DNA from: Chrysomallon squamiferum
Lineage: Eukaryota; Mollusca; Gastropoda; Neomphalida; Peltospiridae
Reading direction: 5' to 3'
Length of the DNA stretch: 64,000 nt
NCBI GenBank assembly: GCA_012295275.1
Contig: CM022677.1
Location: forward strand, 7,131,446-7,195,445
The notes below the pieces were generated by a model. It saw only the letters and a program-made list of their open reading frames with translations, did not search any database and was not told the DNA's origin. The stretch's first letter is position 1. Every line of letters begins with the position of its first letter. The position numbers and the translations under genes were made by a program. Shown one piece after another: positions 37,166 to 52,145 of this stretch.

Positions 37166-38104
37166 CATTGAGAAAGTATGAGATGTAATTAGTAAAAAGC
37201 GCTAAAGAATAATGAGAAGTATGAATAATAGTTAATAAAAATAAAAATAAAAATTGTGAGAATTAAGTGACCTTTTATATCACAAACACGCAGGTGCACT
37301 CCATCGTATCTGATACCATCCGAAGGTCAGCGAGTGGAACGTGAAAAGTCTACTCAGCCACCGAAGAGAATAAGCAAGAGCCCGCGCATTTATTGTTTCA
37401 TAAAACTAATTATGTATTTCAGTATATCTATATAGATTAGAGCTAATTCCATAAATATCTCATAAATAAAATGTTTGCATAGTACGGACTTATCAAGGGT
37501 ACAAAACTGAAATAATCGTTTTGAGCTATAAAATTTAAAATGTTTGACAAATAATAATAATAATAATAACAACAACAACAATAATAATCATAATCATAAA
37601 ATCAACAAATATTTTACATTGTTACTAAATAATGAATATCCTTAAACGTTTTTCTTTTGTGTTCGATGTGAATAATTATATACAATTATTCACGTCGAAC
37701 GTTGAAAACAACGCCTATACGTTGGTACCGACGGCGACATTAATAGACATATTAATAATATATTCTAACTGTCTAACTAGTATTAGCGGCCATATAGGCC
37801 TTCCAACATTAATTCAACAAATAAAAATGAACAAATAAAAGACTGGAAGCACACTTTTAATCGTTTGGCTTGTAAGATATTCTGCAAAATAATGTGACGT
37901 CGAAATCCTGAAATTCTTTGATTGAGGGTCTAGGGGAAGTAACTCTACATAATAACACGACAATCCAGCTAAGATATGAGATAGCTACACAACTTGAAAA
38001 ATAATAAGAAAAACCAGAAATAATTGTCTTTGGATGGAAAATAAAAGGTAGAAGCCAACTTCTATACCATGGTACAGTATCTAAGTTTATATATTTTATG
38101 TTTA

Positions 38105-38480
38105 AGTTGAAAAAGTAGTTACGAAAGGCGCGTGACATCATGGTTTGGTAATATGAACATCCATCCTTACCAGTATCAGTGTAAATCATAAAACGTTTAG
38201 AAAACAGACGTAAAATAATTGAATTTGGAAATGTAAAAACTTCCGTGAGCTCACGGAAACCACCGATCAAAATCCAAGATGGCAGCGTTGAACGCCGATC
38301 AGAATTTACAAACTTTTAAACACCTACTCCTTCATAATGCAATCAATTCTATTCAAAGGAATTTGGAGAAATATGGCTCGTAGTAGATGTCTGTTATTGA
38401 GTAGAAATTGCTTTTTTCTTTTCTTTTGGGACTTTGACGTCATACCATCTCGTACCCGTTTCGTACTATATATTTGTGTT
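38105..38480. repeat. Third, diverged copy of the 12.08-12.53 kb dispersed repeat
   Basis: It shares GTAGTTACGAAAGGCGC, CGTAAAATAATTGAATTTGG, CTCCTTCATAATGCAA and CTCGTACCCGTTTCGTACTA with the copies in the tandem pair. It contains AATCCAAGATGGCAGC, missing in the others. The open frames crossing it are unconvincing. Confidence 0.6.
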
Positions 38481-38749
38481 TTCTTTCAGATATTATTATC
38501 GCTCCTGTTGGTCCATGCTAATTAAAATTATTTTATATTTGACTACTGACCTTCTAAAATTATATTTGTTTACATTGTTGTTGTTTCTTAAATTGACTGT
38601 CATCTGCCTGTTTAACAGAGTTGTTGTTATCAAACTTAAAGAAGAATGCAGATTAACTCATCTATATTTCACTGAAATTTTCAGTAACATTTTTTTTTTC
38701 TAATAATTTCTAATAATTATTATTATTATTATTATTGAAATTTGGTATT

Positions 38750-38751
38750 GA

Positions 38752-38786
<35 letters not shown>

Positions 38787-38802
38787 TTACTACTACTACT
38801 AA
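38750..38802. repeat. (ACT)n microsatellite
   Basis: ACT trinucleotides with a few ATT interruptions. Confidence 0.85.
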
Positions 38803-39327
38803 TAACAATCATAATAATAATCAACATTTAATATATCTTTCTTTTTTATTCTAAAATTCTTTTCATTTGGTTTCTCAAATTTGTATTGTTTCTTCATTTT
38901 GTTACTATTTCAGTAATATTTTATTTTATGACATTTGTTATTTTTCTATCTTTTTCTATAATTTATTTAATTTATTTGTTTTATGTATTTTAAATATATA
39001 ACTGTGTGTGTGTGTTTTATGTAATTTTTCTGTCTTCTTGTCTTTTATGCTTTTAGTGTCTTCTTATTCCTGTGTTTATTCATATTTCTTCATACTGTTT
39101 TTATTTGTTTTCATTTTTGTGTTTTCTTTAAAGTTATTTTATTGTTTATTTTTTTTTACCTGTTTACCATGATTATTGTTTCTTGTTATTTTTCTACATT
39201 GTTATTTCTTCAAAATCTTCTTTTTCTTCTTGTCTGTTCTTCTTGTCTGTATTTATTTTCAATTATTTTAATGATAAGCAAGATTTTTGTAATATATAGT
39301 TTACTTACTATTTTTCAGTTTCCCAGT

Positions 39328-39537
39328 TTCTGGTCATAGTTCTTATTCTTCATTCATTTTCTTTTTTCATATTTTAAATTCTTGATTTTTATTTTAATGA
39401 TTTTTATAATTTATTTATTATATTTTTTATTTTTCTGGTCATAGTTCTTATTCTTCATTCATTTTCTTTTTTCATATTTTAAATTCTTGATTTTTATTTT
39501 AATGATTTTTATAATTTATTTATTATATTTTTTATTT
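39328..39537. repeat. Exact two-copy tandem repeat, 105-bp unit
   Basis: TTCTGGTCATAGTTCTTATT begins identical units at 39328 and 39433, apparently without a substitution. It is either very young or an assembly artefact. It lies in a long T-rich, intron-like stretch (38530-40480) without coding content. Confidence 0.85.
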
Positions 39538-40489
39538 TTTTTTTTTTTTTTTTTTTTGAATCTACTGACCATATGTATTCTTGTTATTTTTCTTCTTCAT
39601 TCTTTTTACTTCTTATTCTTCATTTCCTAGTTTCTGCATATTCTTTTATGTTACTATTATTTGTTATTTACTTACTTTTTCCTGACATCACTTAAAATAT
39701 ACTATTTCTTTTACTTCTTCAGTCTCTGTCTTTTATCATTTTAATTTCTTTTGTTTTTTTTTAAATTTTGTTCTTCTGCTCATTTTATTTAAAGAATTAG
39801 AATTTTTTTCTTATTAATAAATGTATGTATGTATATGTATTTATATTATTATAATTTTAACTATAATAATTATTTATTTATTTATTTATAGTATTAATAT
39901 TATCAATCTCTTAACTGCATCTCCCATCGTTCTAGTTATTTTTCTACATTCTAATAATTCAGATTATTTTTTTTTTATTCTTTATTATTATTATTATTAT
40001 TATTATTAGTAGTAGTAGTATTTACTTTTTTTACAAGCTTGTTACAATTCTTTTTATTATTATATTTCTTCTTCATGTTTCTTTTTTTTCAGTGTTTTAA
40101 TACAACCTGTTGCCTAGTAATATCTCAGAGAATTAATATTTCTGTTACTAGTGTAGATATTCTGTCTTCCTTATTCAAAACTTGTTTCCATTGATGATGT
40201 CGTATTTCTAGTGTTTGCTGAACAAACCCAAACAATAATGAAGTTGTAAACTTGTATTGTCAATATATTTTGTTTTCTGAAAATTATTATTATTAGTGAT
40301 TTTTTTCACAACCAGTATTATTCTGATATTTTGTTAGTTACTATTAGTGTCTTTTAAATAGTTACTTATGATTTGGATGAATATTTGTATTTATATTGAC
40401 AGACACTTTTCTCTCTTAATTTCAAGGTCTACCATCTGTTAATAAATATAATTTGTTTTCTTTCTATTTTTTATTTGTTTTTTCCACAG

Positions 40490-40610
40490 AACTGACATGG
40501 GTTTTACATCATTGAAAAGGAAACAGCAGTCAGCACCAACAACAGCAGTACCACCATTAGACCTGAGACAAACTGACATCACCACACCAGCCACTAAAAA
40601 CTCAAACTAA
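40490..40610 (+). CDS. Possible terminal exon, unknown protein
   Basis: A TTTTTTCCACAG acceptor follows almost 2 kb of T-rich, intron-like DNA. The frame then reads TDMGFTSLKRKQQSAPTT and AVPPLDLRQTDITTPATKNS, ending N-TAA at 40608-40610. The codon choice and lower AT content stand out from the flanks, and the downstream sequence (to about 40800) could be a 3' UTR. The sequence is basic, Ser/Thr/Pro-rich and probably disordered. I do not recognise the family and found no upstream exon, which may lie in the repeat-rich DNA to the left. Confidence 0.3.
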
Positions 40611-40956
40611 AAACACCAACACCCATTGCCAGAGGCATTTTGCTAAAAACAAATGTCTAAGAAAGAAAGGGAACAGAAAAAGTTTGATCATGTGATTCAA
40701 CTGACTAATCTTTTTGTGAGTTTGTGTTGAAAGCAGCCAGACCAAGACATAAACTGACACAAGCTTTACCACTTAGTCACTTAGTCACATTTTAAAACCT
40801 TTAAAAAATATTCAGGTAATTATGTCTGTAAATATGTCTTAGTCTACCTGTCTGTTTCTCTGTCTGCCTCCCTATTTATTTATTTTATTTCTATCTCTGC
40901 TTTTCTGTTTGTCTGTATTTCTTTCCTTGAAAATGTTCAGATAAATATGTTTATCT

Positions 40957-41156
40957 NNNNNNNNNNNNNNNNNNNNNNNNNNNNNNNNNNNNNNNNNNNN
41001 NNNNNNNNNNNNNNNNNNNNNNNNNNNNNNNNNNNNNNNNNNNNNNNNNNNNNNNNNNNNNNNNNNNNNNNNNNNNNNNNNNNNNNNNNNNNNNNNNNNN
41101 NNNNNNNNNNNNNNNNNNNNNNNNNNNNNNNNNNNNNNNNNNNNNNNNNNNNNNNN
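40957..41156. other. Assembly gap (200 N)
   Basis: Exactly 200 undetermined bases, a size typical of a placeholder of unknown true length. Linkage across it depends on scaffolding. Confidence 0.99.
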
Positions 41157-41217
41157 TAAGTAGACAGATTTAAACATTGTGACGTCATCTTTCTAAAACA
41201 GATTACGGAACAAATCA

Positions 41218-41220
<3 letters not shown>

Positions 41221-41270
<50 letters not shown>
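41221..41270. repeat. (CA)n microsatellite
   Basis: A pure CA array close to the gap. The following 41271-42020 is AT-rich without gene. Confidence 0.9.
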
Positions 41271-41273
<3 letters not shown>

Positions 41274-42023
41274 AACAACAATATTAGTAATAGCAGTATC
41301 TCCTTTTTATACACTAGAACGCAACAAACACAAGACACTTTTAAAACTGTATTCGCGCTATTGCTGAATATTCACTCTATCAGTAAAGAATAACATAGAT
41401 GGGTAACATTAACAGAAAAAATATATATATATATAGATAGATATAAATATATAACTAGTTACCCAGAGCTTTCAGTGGACAGCGACCTTTCGACACTTCT
41501 CCCCTAATAAATACTAATTTTAAAACAATCTCGGTTCTTTTATAGAAAATACTCGATGATGAACTCTTAAAAGTAGTTTTTAAATTTTAGAATTAAGATA
41601 TTGTGAGGTATTTTTTTCAAAAATTATTATCATTTCTTAAATGTAATTTTTAAATTATGCTAAATGAGGCGGTTAAACCAAGTCTTTACTCTATATCCAT
41701 TAATATAACATTCGATATCCAGCACTTAAACAAGATTTATATCTCATGGCGCAGTATTTTATGAGTCAGTGATCTTTCTGATTTTTGTCGTTCTGCCAGC
41801 AGAGAGAAAAATTTCTTATCAGTGTCAGGTCCGTACGTGAGTTAATCCAATATGCGGTGCGCTGCTGTTGTGTAAATACGTACATACCTGTAATTATTAT
41901 TTGTTCTAAAGTAAAGACTTTCAGAATAAATGACTGATAATAATCACAAACATTGTGTTTGATCCGAACTGAATAAACATCATCTGCTAAAGTATGTTTC
42001 TATTTTATCTTATTAAATCATTA

Positions 42024-42024
<1 letters not shown>

Positions 42025-42064
<40 letters not shown>

Positions 42065-42120
42065 TAATAATAATAATAATACTAATAATAAATAAATAAA
42101 TAAATAAATAAATAAATTAA
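42025..42120. repeat. (AAT)n-(AAAT)n compound microsatellite
   Basis: AAT trinucleotides with GAT and ACT interruptions, followed by AAAT tetranucleotides. Confidence 0.9.
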
Positions 42121-42273
42121 TTAATTAATTAAAAAATAAATATAGGATAAAAGATTGTATAGTATCAATAACTACTAGTATTAATACTAATAATACTAAT
42201 AGTAATACTTTTACTATCATTATCGCTAAATGTATACAACTGCTGATAACAATAAATCTGTTAATTACTTTTC

Positions 42274-42304
<31 letters not shown>

Positions 42305-42364
42305 TTAACTAATATATTCATTTATAATTATCGCTTGTGATAAATTATTGCTATGCAGATGTAT

Positions 42365-42365
<1 letters not shown>

Positions 42366-42446
<81 letters not shown>
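42366..42446. repeat. (GA)n microsatellite
   Basis: A pure GA array. Between here and 42888 there is only AT-rich DNA with an (AT)n-(GT)n patch at about 42675-42710. Confidence 0.95.
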
Positions 42447-42452
<6 letters not shown>

Positions 42453-42676
42453 AAATGTTTCAGATTTACAAAATTACTTGTAGTTTGCGTGTATTTGTGA
42501 TAATTTTAATAAACGTGACACACCTTTGTGCACTTGAATGAACATGACACTGTCAAACACTTAAGAATTGCTCTCTCTCATTCATGCATGGAAACAAAGA
42601 GTATGTGCTTAGATTAGTCAGCTAATGAAATATGTATCATAATATACTGAATTATTTAGTTTATAAACCATATATT

Positions 42677-42709
<33 letters not shown>

Positions 42710-42887
42710 TCTGATTTTCATTCGTACAGTTTATTTATATATCTTACGAAAGACCTGAAACCGCCAGTTCACTGTTCAAGTTTAAACAAGATTTAATTTT
42801 GGTGGGTAATTGTATTATCTTTCTCCGTCCTTCTATTATTATTTTTATTATTACTGTATGTCGCATTGTTCTATTGTTCTATTCACA

Positions 42888-43150
42888 GATATGAAGGATG
42901 TTCTTTGACCCCCTCTCTCATTACTACATACAAACAACAAAACTTAGTAACTGATATCTCAAAAAACGTGACTAGATACTAAACTGGATACCTCAGTGAT
43001 ACCTGTAAATTCGTCTTTTAAAACCCGGTGTTACAAATCATATTTTGTCTTTTGTTTTCTATTCACACTCGAGTTAGTTGGTGCAAGGGACTGATTCACA
43101 ATAATCACAGAGGAGGGGAACAGGGCCGGTACTGAGAATTCAGTATTTTT
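42888..43150. repeat. Diverged copy of the 11.26-11.53 kb dispersed repeat
   Basis: It shares ATGTTCTTTGACCCC, AACTGATATCTCAAAAA, GTGACTAGAT, AAGGGACTGATTCACAATA and CAGGGCCGG with the two copies in the tandem pair, in the same orientation. Confidence 0.65.
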
Positions 43151-43215
43151 AGGATGAGGATCAAAACCATATATTATTGTTTCATTTTGTTTTATTTTTA
43201 TTTATTTGTTTAATT

Positions 43216-44961
<1,746 letters not shown>

Positions 44962-45069
44962 ATGATACAAATTGTCCCTTTCTGGAGTGAGATCCAGGTT
45001 GTAACCGAGTTTGTTCATAGCAGAAGGTTATGATTAAAGATAAAATGCTTTTAGCACACACACACACAA

Positions 45070-45100
<31 letters not shown>

Positions 45101-45983
45101 GACACACGTCACAACGCCACTAAATATTTAAAATACTGAAAACTGAAAAATCAAGGTACATGTGTAAAGAAAGTGAATAGTCAAAGTTGTCAGAAACGTT
45201 TTTTTTTTCTTCTTTTTAATATTATTAAAATGCAATAATAAAGTCAAACGTTAATTATGTGAAATTAATATTAAAATAATACTAATACTAATATTACTAC
45301 TACTACTACTACTACTACTACTAAATACGTAAATAAAAAAAAATAAATAAATAAATAAATAAATAGATGATTGTTAAAAACATTGATAAATTCTGATTGA
45401 TTATTATTGACACTCTAAGTAAACTTTTTGTTCTCAAAGTTATATGAATTAAATTGTTAAAAAAATGGAAGTGGAGTTATTTTACGACACACAGGCACTG
45501 GATTTTTCCGATTCTGTAGCTTCAGGCATATGGCAAATTAAACTGGTAATTAAGTATTAAAAAAGTAATATTGTTTTTGTTTACTGACTGAAAATATAGA
45601 AACGTATCTAGTGATCAAATATCGAAACAGTTTATAGTGATTTCAGGATCTATCTAATCTATCTATCTGTCTACACACACACATACACATGCACACAAGC
45701 AAGGACAACCTGTTTATTGTCATTATCACTTTTACTACATCTACTGATACTTTCGCTGTGATCTACGCATCGTGAAACTACTTTGGCATTTGATCTACGA
45801 TTACAGGGCGAGGAGAAAGGAAAAGTGTATTCCTTTAGCAGGAAATGTCAGTTTTAGCAGGCAGGTAAAGATTATGATACTTTAGGATAATGATACTTGT
45901 ATAAGAACATCACTTCCAGGCCACTTGTTCATTTACTTTTCTATTAAAGAACTCTTAACATTTTGGCTGAAGTTTTTCACAAC

Positions 45984-46169
45984 ATGATCAGCGACGAGAC
46001 GAAGGCAGTTGAATTTTTACGAAGACATTGACTTGTAGACGATGAAGAAAATACCATATCACGTCAACGTTGTGGTGGAGAAATGAAGGCAGCTGGAAGT
46101 AAAGGGAAAAACGGTGAAATCCTCCCAGCTCGCGCAACGACCATTGCAATCTTTCTTTGTGAAGTATAA
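45984..46169 (+). pseudogene. ISXO2/Merlin-like transposase N-terminal fragment, second copy
   Basis: This is the arm-2 version of 3000-3185. It reads MISDETKAVEFLRRH, TGA (46029-46031), LVDDEENT, a CGGEMKAAGSKGKNGEILP segment and a stop at 46167-46169. It shares the TGA with arm 1; the two differ by a few substitutions (ISRQR for RPRHR after DEENT). Confidence 0.4.
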
Positions 46170-46499
46170 ATATATAATAAAAAGCCAAGACTAAAGAAAA
46201 TAATAATTAAAATAAACGCGTAGAATGTTCTCGGTGTTGATCGCTAGATCACGTAGATCACACGCCAAAGTAGCACCAAATACTCTATTAATCATATACA
46301 TTTGAAATCTAATATAACTGCAATTACTCTATAATTCTGCTGCTGCTACTACTACTATTTTAACTGCTCCTGCTGCTGTTACTATTAAGAAACACAAAAG
46401 AAAAACATTCTGTTACAAATATTCAAATTGTTTGACGGTATGTAAAAAATGCTAAGGGAAATAACTCAGTCAAGAAGAACGTGTTTACAGTCAGTGTAA

Positions 46500-46740
46500 G
46501 TCACTTTTCCCCAAAGATAAGATAAAACAGGTGATGGTTACCCTAACACTAACAATAAAATGTATTTTACCTATTTAATCACGCACCCCACCCCCCAGTC
46601 ACCCAATGTACGTTTTCCAGTAAAAACGTCTCCTGTAGAAGGACTAATTCAGTAAAGCTTTGGTTTTTATTTGTGATAATATGTAACATCAGTTCTGTTT
46701 GTTATTTTTATTATTAATAAATTAAATATTACATTTCAGT
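46500..46740. repeat. Dispersed repeat family around CTGTAGA...TAATTCAGTAAAG
   Basis: Related sequence lies at 62760-62825 and 63845-63975. Shared words include AACAATAAAATGTATT, CTATTTAATCAC and (A/T)TTCAGTAAAGCTTTGGTTTT. An inverted short piece is at 63420-63455. Confidence 0.55.
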
Positions 46741-46926
46741 GTAAATCACTTTGCCCCAAAGATTAATATAATAAGGAAAGATAATTTTATTCAACTGGTT
46801 TTGTGCTAAACCAGGAAGTGTTGTGTACGTACTTCTTCTTTCTCTGTCCTCTATTATTACACATGTACACACAGGCAGATAGAGAAATAATGTTTGTATG
46901 TCAGTAATAACTAAAATAAAATATAT

Positions 46927-46993
46927 CAGGCTGGCACTCCCCTTCCAGCTTCGTCCATGATGTCACCCTCTGCATTTCAAAGGTCCTTCTGAC
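46927..46993 (-). pseudogene. Decayed serine-protease terminal exon copy
   Basis: On the minus strand a long T tract and TGTCAG are followed by AAGGACCTTTGAAATGCAGA, then GGGTGACATCAT and GGGGAGTGCCAGCCTGA. It aligns with 56084-56160 but lacks the bases encoding GDSG, keeping only a GPLKC-like piece. Confidence 0.5.
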
Positions 46994-47329
46994 AAAAAAA
47001 AAGACAACAAATAAACAAAAAAAAAAAAACAAACAAAAAACAACAACACGAAAACACTTATGACAAACATAATATTGGAAATAAGAATTGTTAACACACA
47101 CACACACACACAAACATTTACACACAGGTAGATAGATAAATAATGTTTATAAATAATATATTAATAATAATTATAAAACTAAAAAATAATTTAAAAAATT
47201 AAAAGTTAAAAAGAAAAAGGTAATGATAATATTAAAAAAATATTATTACTGTGCAAGTTCCTCATTTCTGCCTCTAAAAATCAAAAACACTCAATTACTG
47301 TCTAAAAATATATATCACGTTTTTGTACA

Positions 47330-47510
47330 CTAGAACACAACAAAGACACCTTTAAAACTGTTTTGGCACTAGTCCTGAACATTCAGTATAGCAGTAAACA
47401 ATAATGACATCAGAACAGTAAATGTGTATTATATAAAATAGTTACCGAACCTTCTCACCAGATCATTCTGCGAAATAAAAACCCTCTTCGGAGGTGATAA
47501 TTTATTCCGC

Positions 47511-47588
<78 letters not shown>

Positions 47589-47969
47589 TTATAAAATGTA
47601 TTTATTTATTTATTTATTGTTGTTCTATTTGCTTTTATTATTACTATCATAGTCTGTTTACATATCAGTTTAAATAAATTACTGGGTTTGTGCCAAAACC
47701 AACACGCGCTATTACACATAGCTATTCACATATATCTTCTTTCGCAATTATTAGCCTCTGTTAGCAACGTTTAAAATTTGTCACGGTACCTAACACTGAT
47801 AATACAATTTGTTTTATCTATTTAAAATCTCACCCACTGTCATTCAGAATGAGAAATTATTATTAACAATAATAATAATTATTATTATTATCTGTATATG
47901 TCCTAGTTTATCAGATTATATTTCTTTCTTTCTTTCCTATTTGTGTTTTCACATTTTACTATTTACTTT

Positions 47970-48001
<32 letters not shown>

Positions 48002-48620
48002 AGATTATTCTGTTAAGATATTTTTGTTAAAAACAATTTGGACGTGAAATGCACATTCAAATCCTAGGGAGAATTCAGTTTAGAAGATTAAGGGCGTATT
48101 ACATCAGATTCCAGAATGTAATAAACCAGTAACAACAACAAATAACAATAATAACAACTGGAACATGATTAAGACACATTTTATTCTGTCCTTATTCGTG
48201 TTATTTGCTATTTTATAACGAGACATTATTGCATTGTTATTATGAGGTTATTATAGGTCGTCATATCCTTGTATGTATATATGTGTAATTTATATATACA
48301 ATATAATTCTTTTTGAGATTTCCGCTCTGTTTAACCTATAATACAAAATAGGACTTCAAAATGTATTGTGCTAAATCATGTAAAGACGTTTATGCGCTCG
48401 TTTAATGTTGGCGGTTAAAATGACCTTATTTACAAACTTGTTTTAACGTGAAATCTGTTCAAACACTTGACTGTTGTATTATTGTGCTTATTCACTGAAC
48501 TGATTTATGTGGATCATTGTTGTCGCTACCCTGTTTTACAATAAAGTAATATCTAATTTTAGAAAACTGATGGCTACTTTTCTAGCCAACAGTGAGACAC
48601 ACAAATTACCAAAAAGAAAA
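47330..48620. repeat. Inverted, shortened copy of parts of tandem copy A (about 7.74-10.18 kb)
   Basis: In reverse orientation the segment matches 10.0-10.18 kb (47370-47510), then 8.15-8.95 kb (47680-48180) and 7.74-8.10 kb (48290-48610). The long (CT)n block and the 9.0-10.0 kb part, including the PBS-like leader, are absent. Microsatellites (AAT)n are at 47514-47590. Confidence 0.75.
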
Positions 48621-48654
48621 TAATAATAACAACAATAATAATAATAATAATAAC

Positions 48655-48690
<36 letters not shown>
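48620..48690. repeat. (AAT/AAC)n microsatellite
   Basis: Inverted equivalent of the array at 7540-7720, much shorter. Confidence 0.85.
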
Positions 48691-48989
48691 CGTAATGTTA
48701 TAAAGAGATATTAGATAATATTTGTCTTGGCACAGTATTAGTGCTGTTAAAAGCTATAAAATTAAATAATAACGATAACCTTTTTATTACACTTTCTTCT
48801 TAAGATCAGTCTCAAGTGAAAGTTTTATGACATTTTCTAATTAACTAAAGACAAACCAGACTAATTTTAACGAAAGCTTCAGAAAACAGGAGATTTTCTT
48901 TGGCATTTTGTTCTTCTAAACCGATTTGTGGAAGAAGAACAAGAAAATTCGTAAGTTCCGACATAAACATTTATTGTTTATAATCCAGT

Positions 48990-49870
48990 GAGTTAGTCTC
49001 ATTTGATATAAAGATAAATTAACATGATAATGTAATATCAAGTAATATGATCACGTGATATTACAAGAGCATAATTAATTCTATTTATATCCGCCTCTTA
49101 AAGTTAGTAATTAATTGTTTAAGAAATATGCTGATTTTACTTTCTGCTTGTGATTAATAAATAAATACATTTAAAAAAGTTGACAAATGTTGAAAACATT
49201 GATAAGTACTAATTGATTATTACTGACACTCTACGTAAACTTTTTCTTCTCAAAGTTTTATGACTTAAATTGTTCCAACAATGGACGTGGAGTTATTTTA
49301 CGACACTCAGGCACTGAGTTTCTCAGATTCTATGTATCTTTGTGTGAGTACATGTGTGGCTATGTGTGTTTCGCCATCACTGGGTGTACGTATGTGTTTG
49401 TGTGTAGGTGAGTGTATCTAAAAATATAAATACATTTTCTATGATATTTATTTATTTATCATCATCATCAGCAGCAGCAGCGTTATTATTATTATTATTA
49501 TTATTATTGTTGTTGTTGTTGTTGTTGTTGTTAAATGGACAGTTAAGTTAAATGACAAGATGCAGACGTATAATTATTTAGTTTAAATTAACTGTTTAAA
49601 TATTGGCCATGTCTGTATAAACAAATACCACATCATTTTATTCTTGTTTAAATTTTTGTTTGGTCAAGAAATGTGGTTAGTTTCTAATTAATAATCAAAC
49701 ACCAACAAACACACACAAAGAAGAAGATTGGAATTTTTTCACTCGCAGGTTTGTTCTGAAACGCTGGGTTTTAACTAGGTCACCATGTTCTCGTTTTTCT
49801 GCTCTGTAAATATCACCAGAAACATGCTGAAACATGTTAAATCTTCCGGGCATGTAAACGTCGTGATTCA
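48990..49870. repeat. Inverted copy of about 6.59-7.40 kb
   Basis: It contains, in reverse, the 7.14-7.40 kb text (49000-49290), the GACAGCACTG repeat end (49290-49335), the compound microsatellite (49480-49535) and the TNFR-promoter flank (49650-49870, with GCAGGTTTGTTCTGAAACGC). Together with 47330-48690 it is one inverted segment continuing from 10.2 down to 6.6 kb. Confidence 0.75.
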
Positions 49871-49877
49871 GTTATTT

Positions 49878-51266
49878 AATTATCTTTATATGCGGTTAAT
49901 TAAGTGTGTTACGAACATCATCTAAAACAGAAGATAAAAATGTATTTGAAAATAGTAAATATAACTGTGACTGTATATACAGATGTCTAATATAAGTTAT
50001 TAGACGTTATAATAATTATAATATTTTGTTTTATTAGTAACTAGAATCTAAGAATTATATCTAGATTTAAACTAAAATGAACCATAAAATAATATTGTTT
50101 ATTATTACTATTTATATACATAATACATATATATAGATAGACAGAGAGATAGAGAGATAGATGGATATATTTACAACTAAATTAATTACAAAATAGTACT
50201 GTTTATCAATTCATTATACATAATACAATTACATATAGAACTAAATATTAACAACTAGAACTAATCATAAAATACTTATTCTTTATTACTTTGTCTGTAT
50301 ATGTAATAAGATTATATCTAGATCTAAATATCTGAATGTGTTATATAATTATATGATAGAGCTAAATCAGGAGTCGGCCACCTATCTGGTGTGCTACTTC
50401 TGTTCATTGTTTTTTTTTTTTTTTTTTTTTTGTTGTTGTTCACCAGATGTTAAAAATGCACTGAATTTCAAATAATAAAGTATTCTTTTATGATCAGTTT
50501 ATTTACCGTTTTATCTTTTAAAAATCGATTAGAAATTAACAAAGTTAGAGCAAGAAATACTTTTCAACAAAGCAATGAGTGGGGGAAGGAGTTATTTTGT
50601 ATGTAACCTTGTTAATACTGCACAGATCTTAATACACAACTTCTTATTACTTGGAAAATGATATTATGTGGCCGTAACTGCAGGGTGGGGGCCTTATTTT
50701 GTGATTTGTCTAAAGATGACATAACGTGATGTTAAAACATACAAAAGATGAAACAAGGCTCTTTGACTGCATTTTTGAAATATCAGACAGGAATATCGAA
50801 AGAGACTGAATCACAGAGTCTACGTAGACACAGAAGTCTTGGCAACCCACCAACATAGTGTGAGATAGGACAGGAACATTTGAAATTAAAACTCATATAG
50901 CAACGCAATCAATAATTTAGAGAATTTTTTACAATGTGTCTCAAAAGGTTTTTCGGTCTAGCAAAGCAAACCTTATGCAGTTTCTTAAGTTAAAATGTGA
51001 AATTTATTCTAAGTTTATTTCATTATTTGATTCATTGTTGCTTCATTAGTGGCGGTTTTACTTGTACAATGAGTTGAAGCTATATTAAAAACGATGTAGT
51101 TACAATGTCCTACATTCAAATGTTTTTATGACATTTTTAAAATCACCAGTCTGATACAAAAAGGCAAAACAGGCTGGGTGTGTGATTAAACTAGGTATAA
51201 TACATTTTACTGTCATGTGGCAAGTTTGAAACGTTGATAACAGATGTTAAGATATCAAGAAGCAAG
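49878..51266. repeat. 1.39 kb direct duplication, first copy
   Basis: Almost identical to 54518-55913 in the same orientation, 4.64 kb away. A T run (50410-50430) differs in length, and the second copy has an extra GTACCAGTTATGATT near 55211. It contains CAGGAGTCGGCCACCTATCT at 50369, similar to hAT termini. No gene is seen. Confidence 0.93.
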
Positions 51267-51545
51267 ATTCACCGCGAGAGTAGATAGGTGATAAAAAGTA
51301 CCCGAACATTGCAACAGGTAACATATTGATTTTAATCAGTAGCTGTCTATTATAGGAAGGCACTTGTGAAATATTAGCACAATAACTTACTTCTAGTAAT
51401 TCTTGTTGGTTTTGGCACAAACCCAGAGATTTGTTCACTGAATAAGATTATTGTTTCTTATTATACTAATCATCGTGGCAAAAGGTTAACAGTGATATAC
51501 AATGATAGGTAATGAATTTAAACAGACTAATAATAAAAACAAGTA

Positions 51546-51548
51546 GAA

Positions 51549-51579
<31 letters not shown>

Positions 51580-51582
51580 ATA
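51546..51582. repeat. (AAAT)n microsatellite
   Basis: A tetranucleotide array in an AT-rich spacer (51267-52000) with no gene. An (ATA)n-(GTA)n array follows at about 51918-51966. Confidence 0.85.
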
Positions 51583-52002
51583 TATAGAATAATCAACTGA
51601 CAAATAAAGAAGTCAATACTAAGTTGTGAGAAAAAAACTAAGAAGAAAGAAAGAAAGACGTATAATCTGATAAATTTGGACATATACAGATAACAATACT
51701 AGTTATTTGTGTTAATCGTTCGTTCGGAGTAACATTCATTAAGATGAAACTTGGGTTCAAAAGTCTCAAGGAATTTAATTAGATAACTTAACATTCCTTA
51801 CATTATCTGTTCCAGTATATTATCCTGTCCCCTAGCGATGCTCAGATTTTCTGGGAAAATAGTGTACAATGATAGGGTGGGGTTTGATGGACAGTGACTA
51901 GATACATGTACAGACAAATAATAATAATAATAATAATAATAGTAGTAGTAGTAGTAGTAGTAGTAGAACTAGGAGTAATATTGATAATAATAACAGTACT
52001 AT

Positions 52003-52145
52003 CACATCTTGAGGGGCGACGCTGGAGGGGGAGTGCCAGCCTGACTATCCTCGCGTGTTCAGTTATTTTTACGAAACTAAAGAAAACGTCTTAGTTTTAT
52101 TACTAAATAAACAAAATGGTACTTGCTATTTATGTGTTGTTGTTT
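52003..52145 (+). pseudogene. Serine-protease terminal exon flank, degraded copy
   Basis: GGGGGAGTGCCAGCCTGA, TTCAGTTATTTTTACGA, AAACGTCTTAGTTTTATTAC and TGCTATTTATGTGTTGTTG match 56148-56283 downstream of the GDSGGPL exon. The coding part itself is no longer recognisable (GAGGGGCGACGCTGG remains). Confidence 0.5.

Noticed and set aside
37857-38270. 137-codon minus-strand frame
   Set aside because: Its first half is the antisense of a dispersed repeat (12.08-12.53 kb family) and the rest is AT-rich with no domain.
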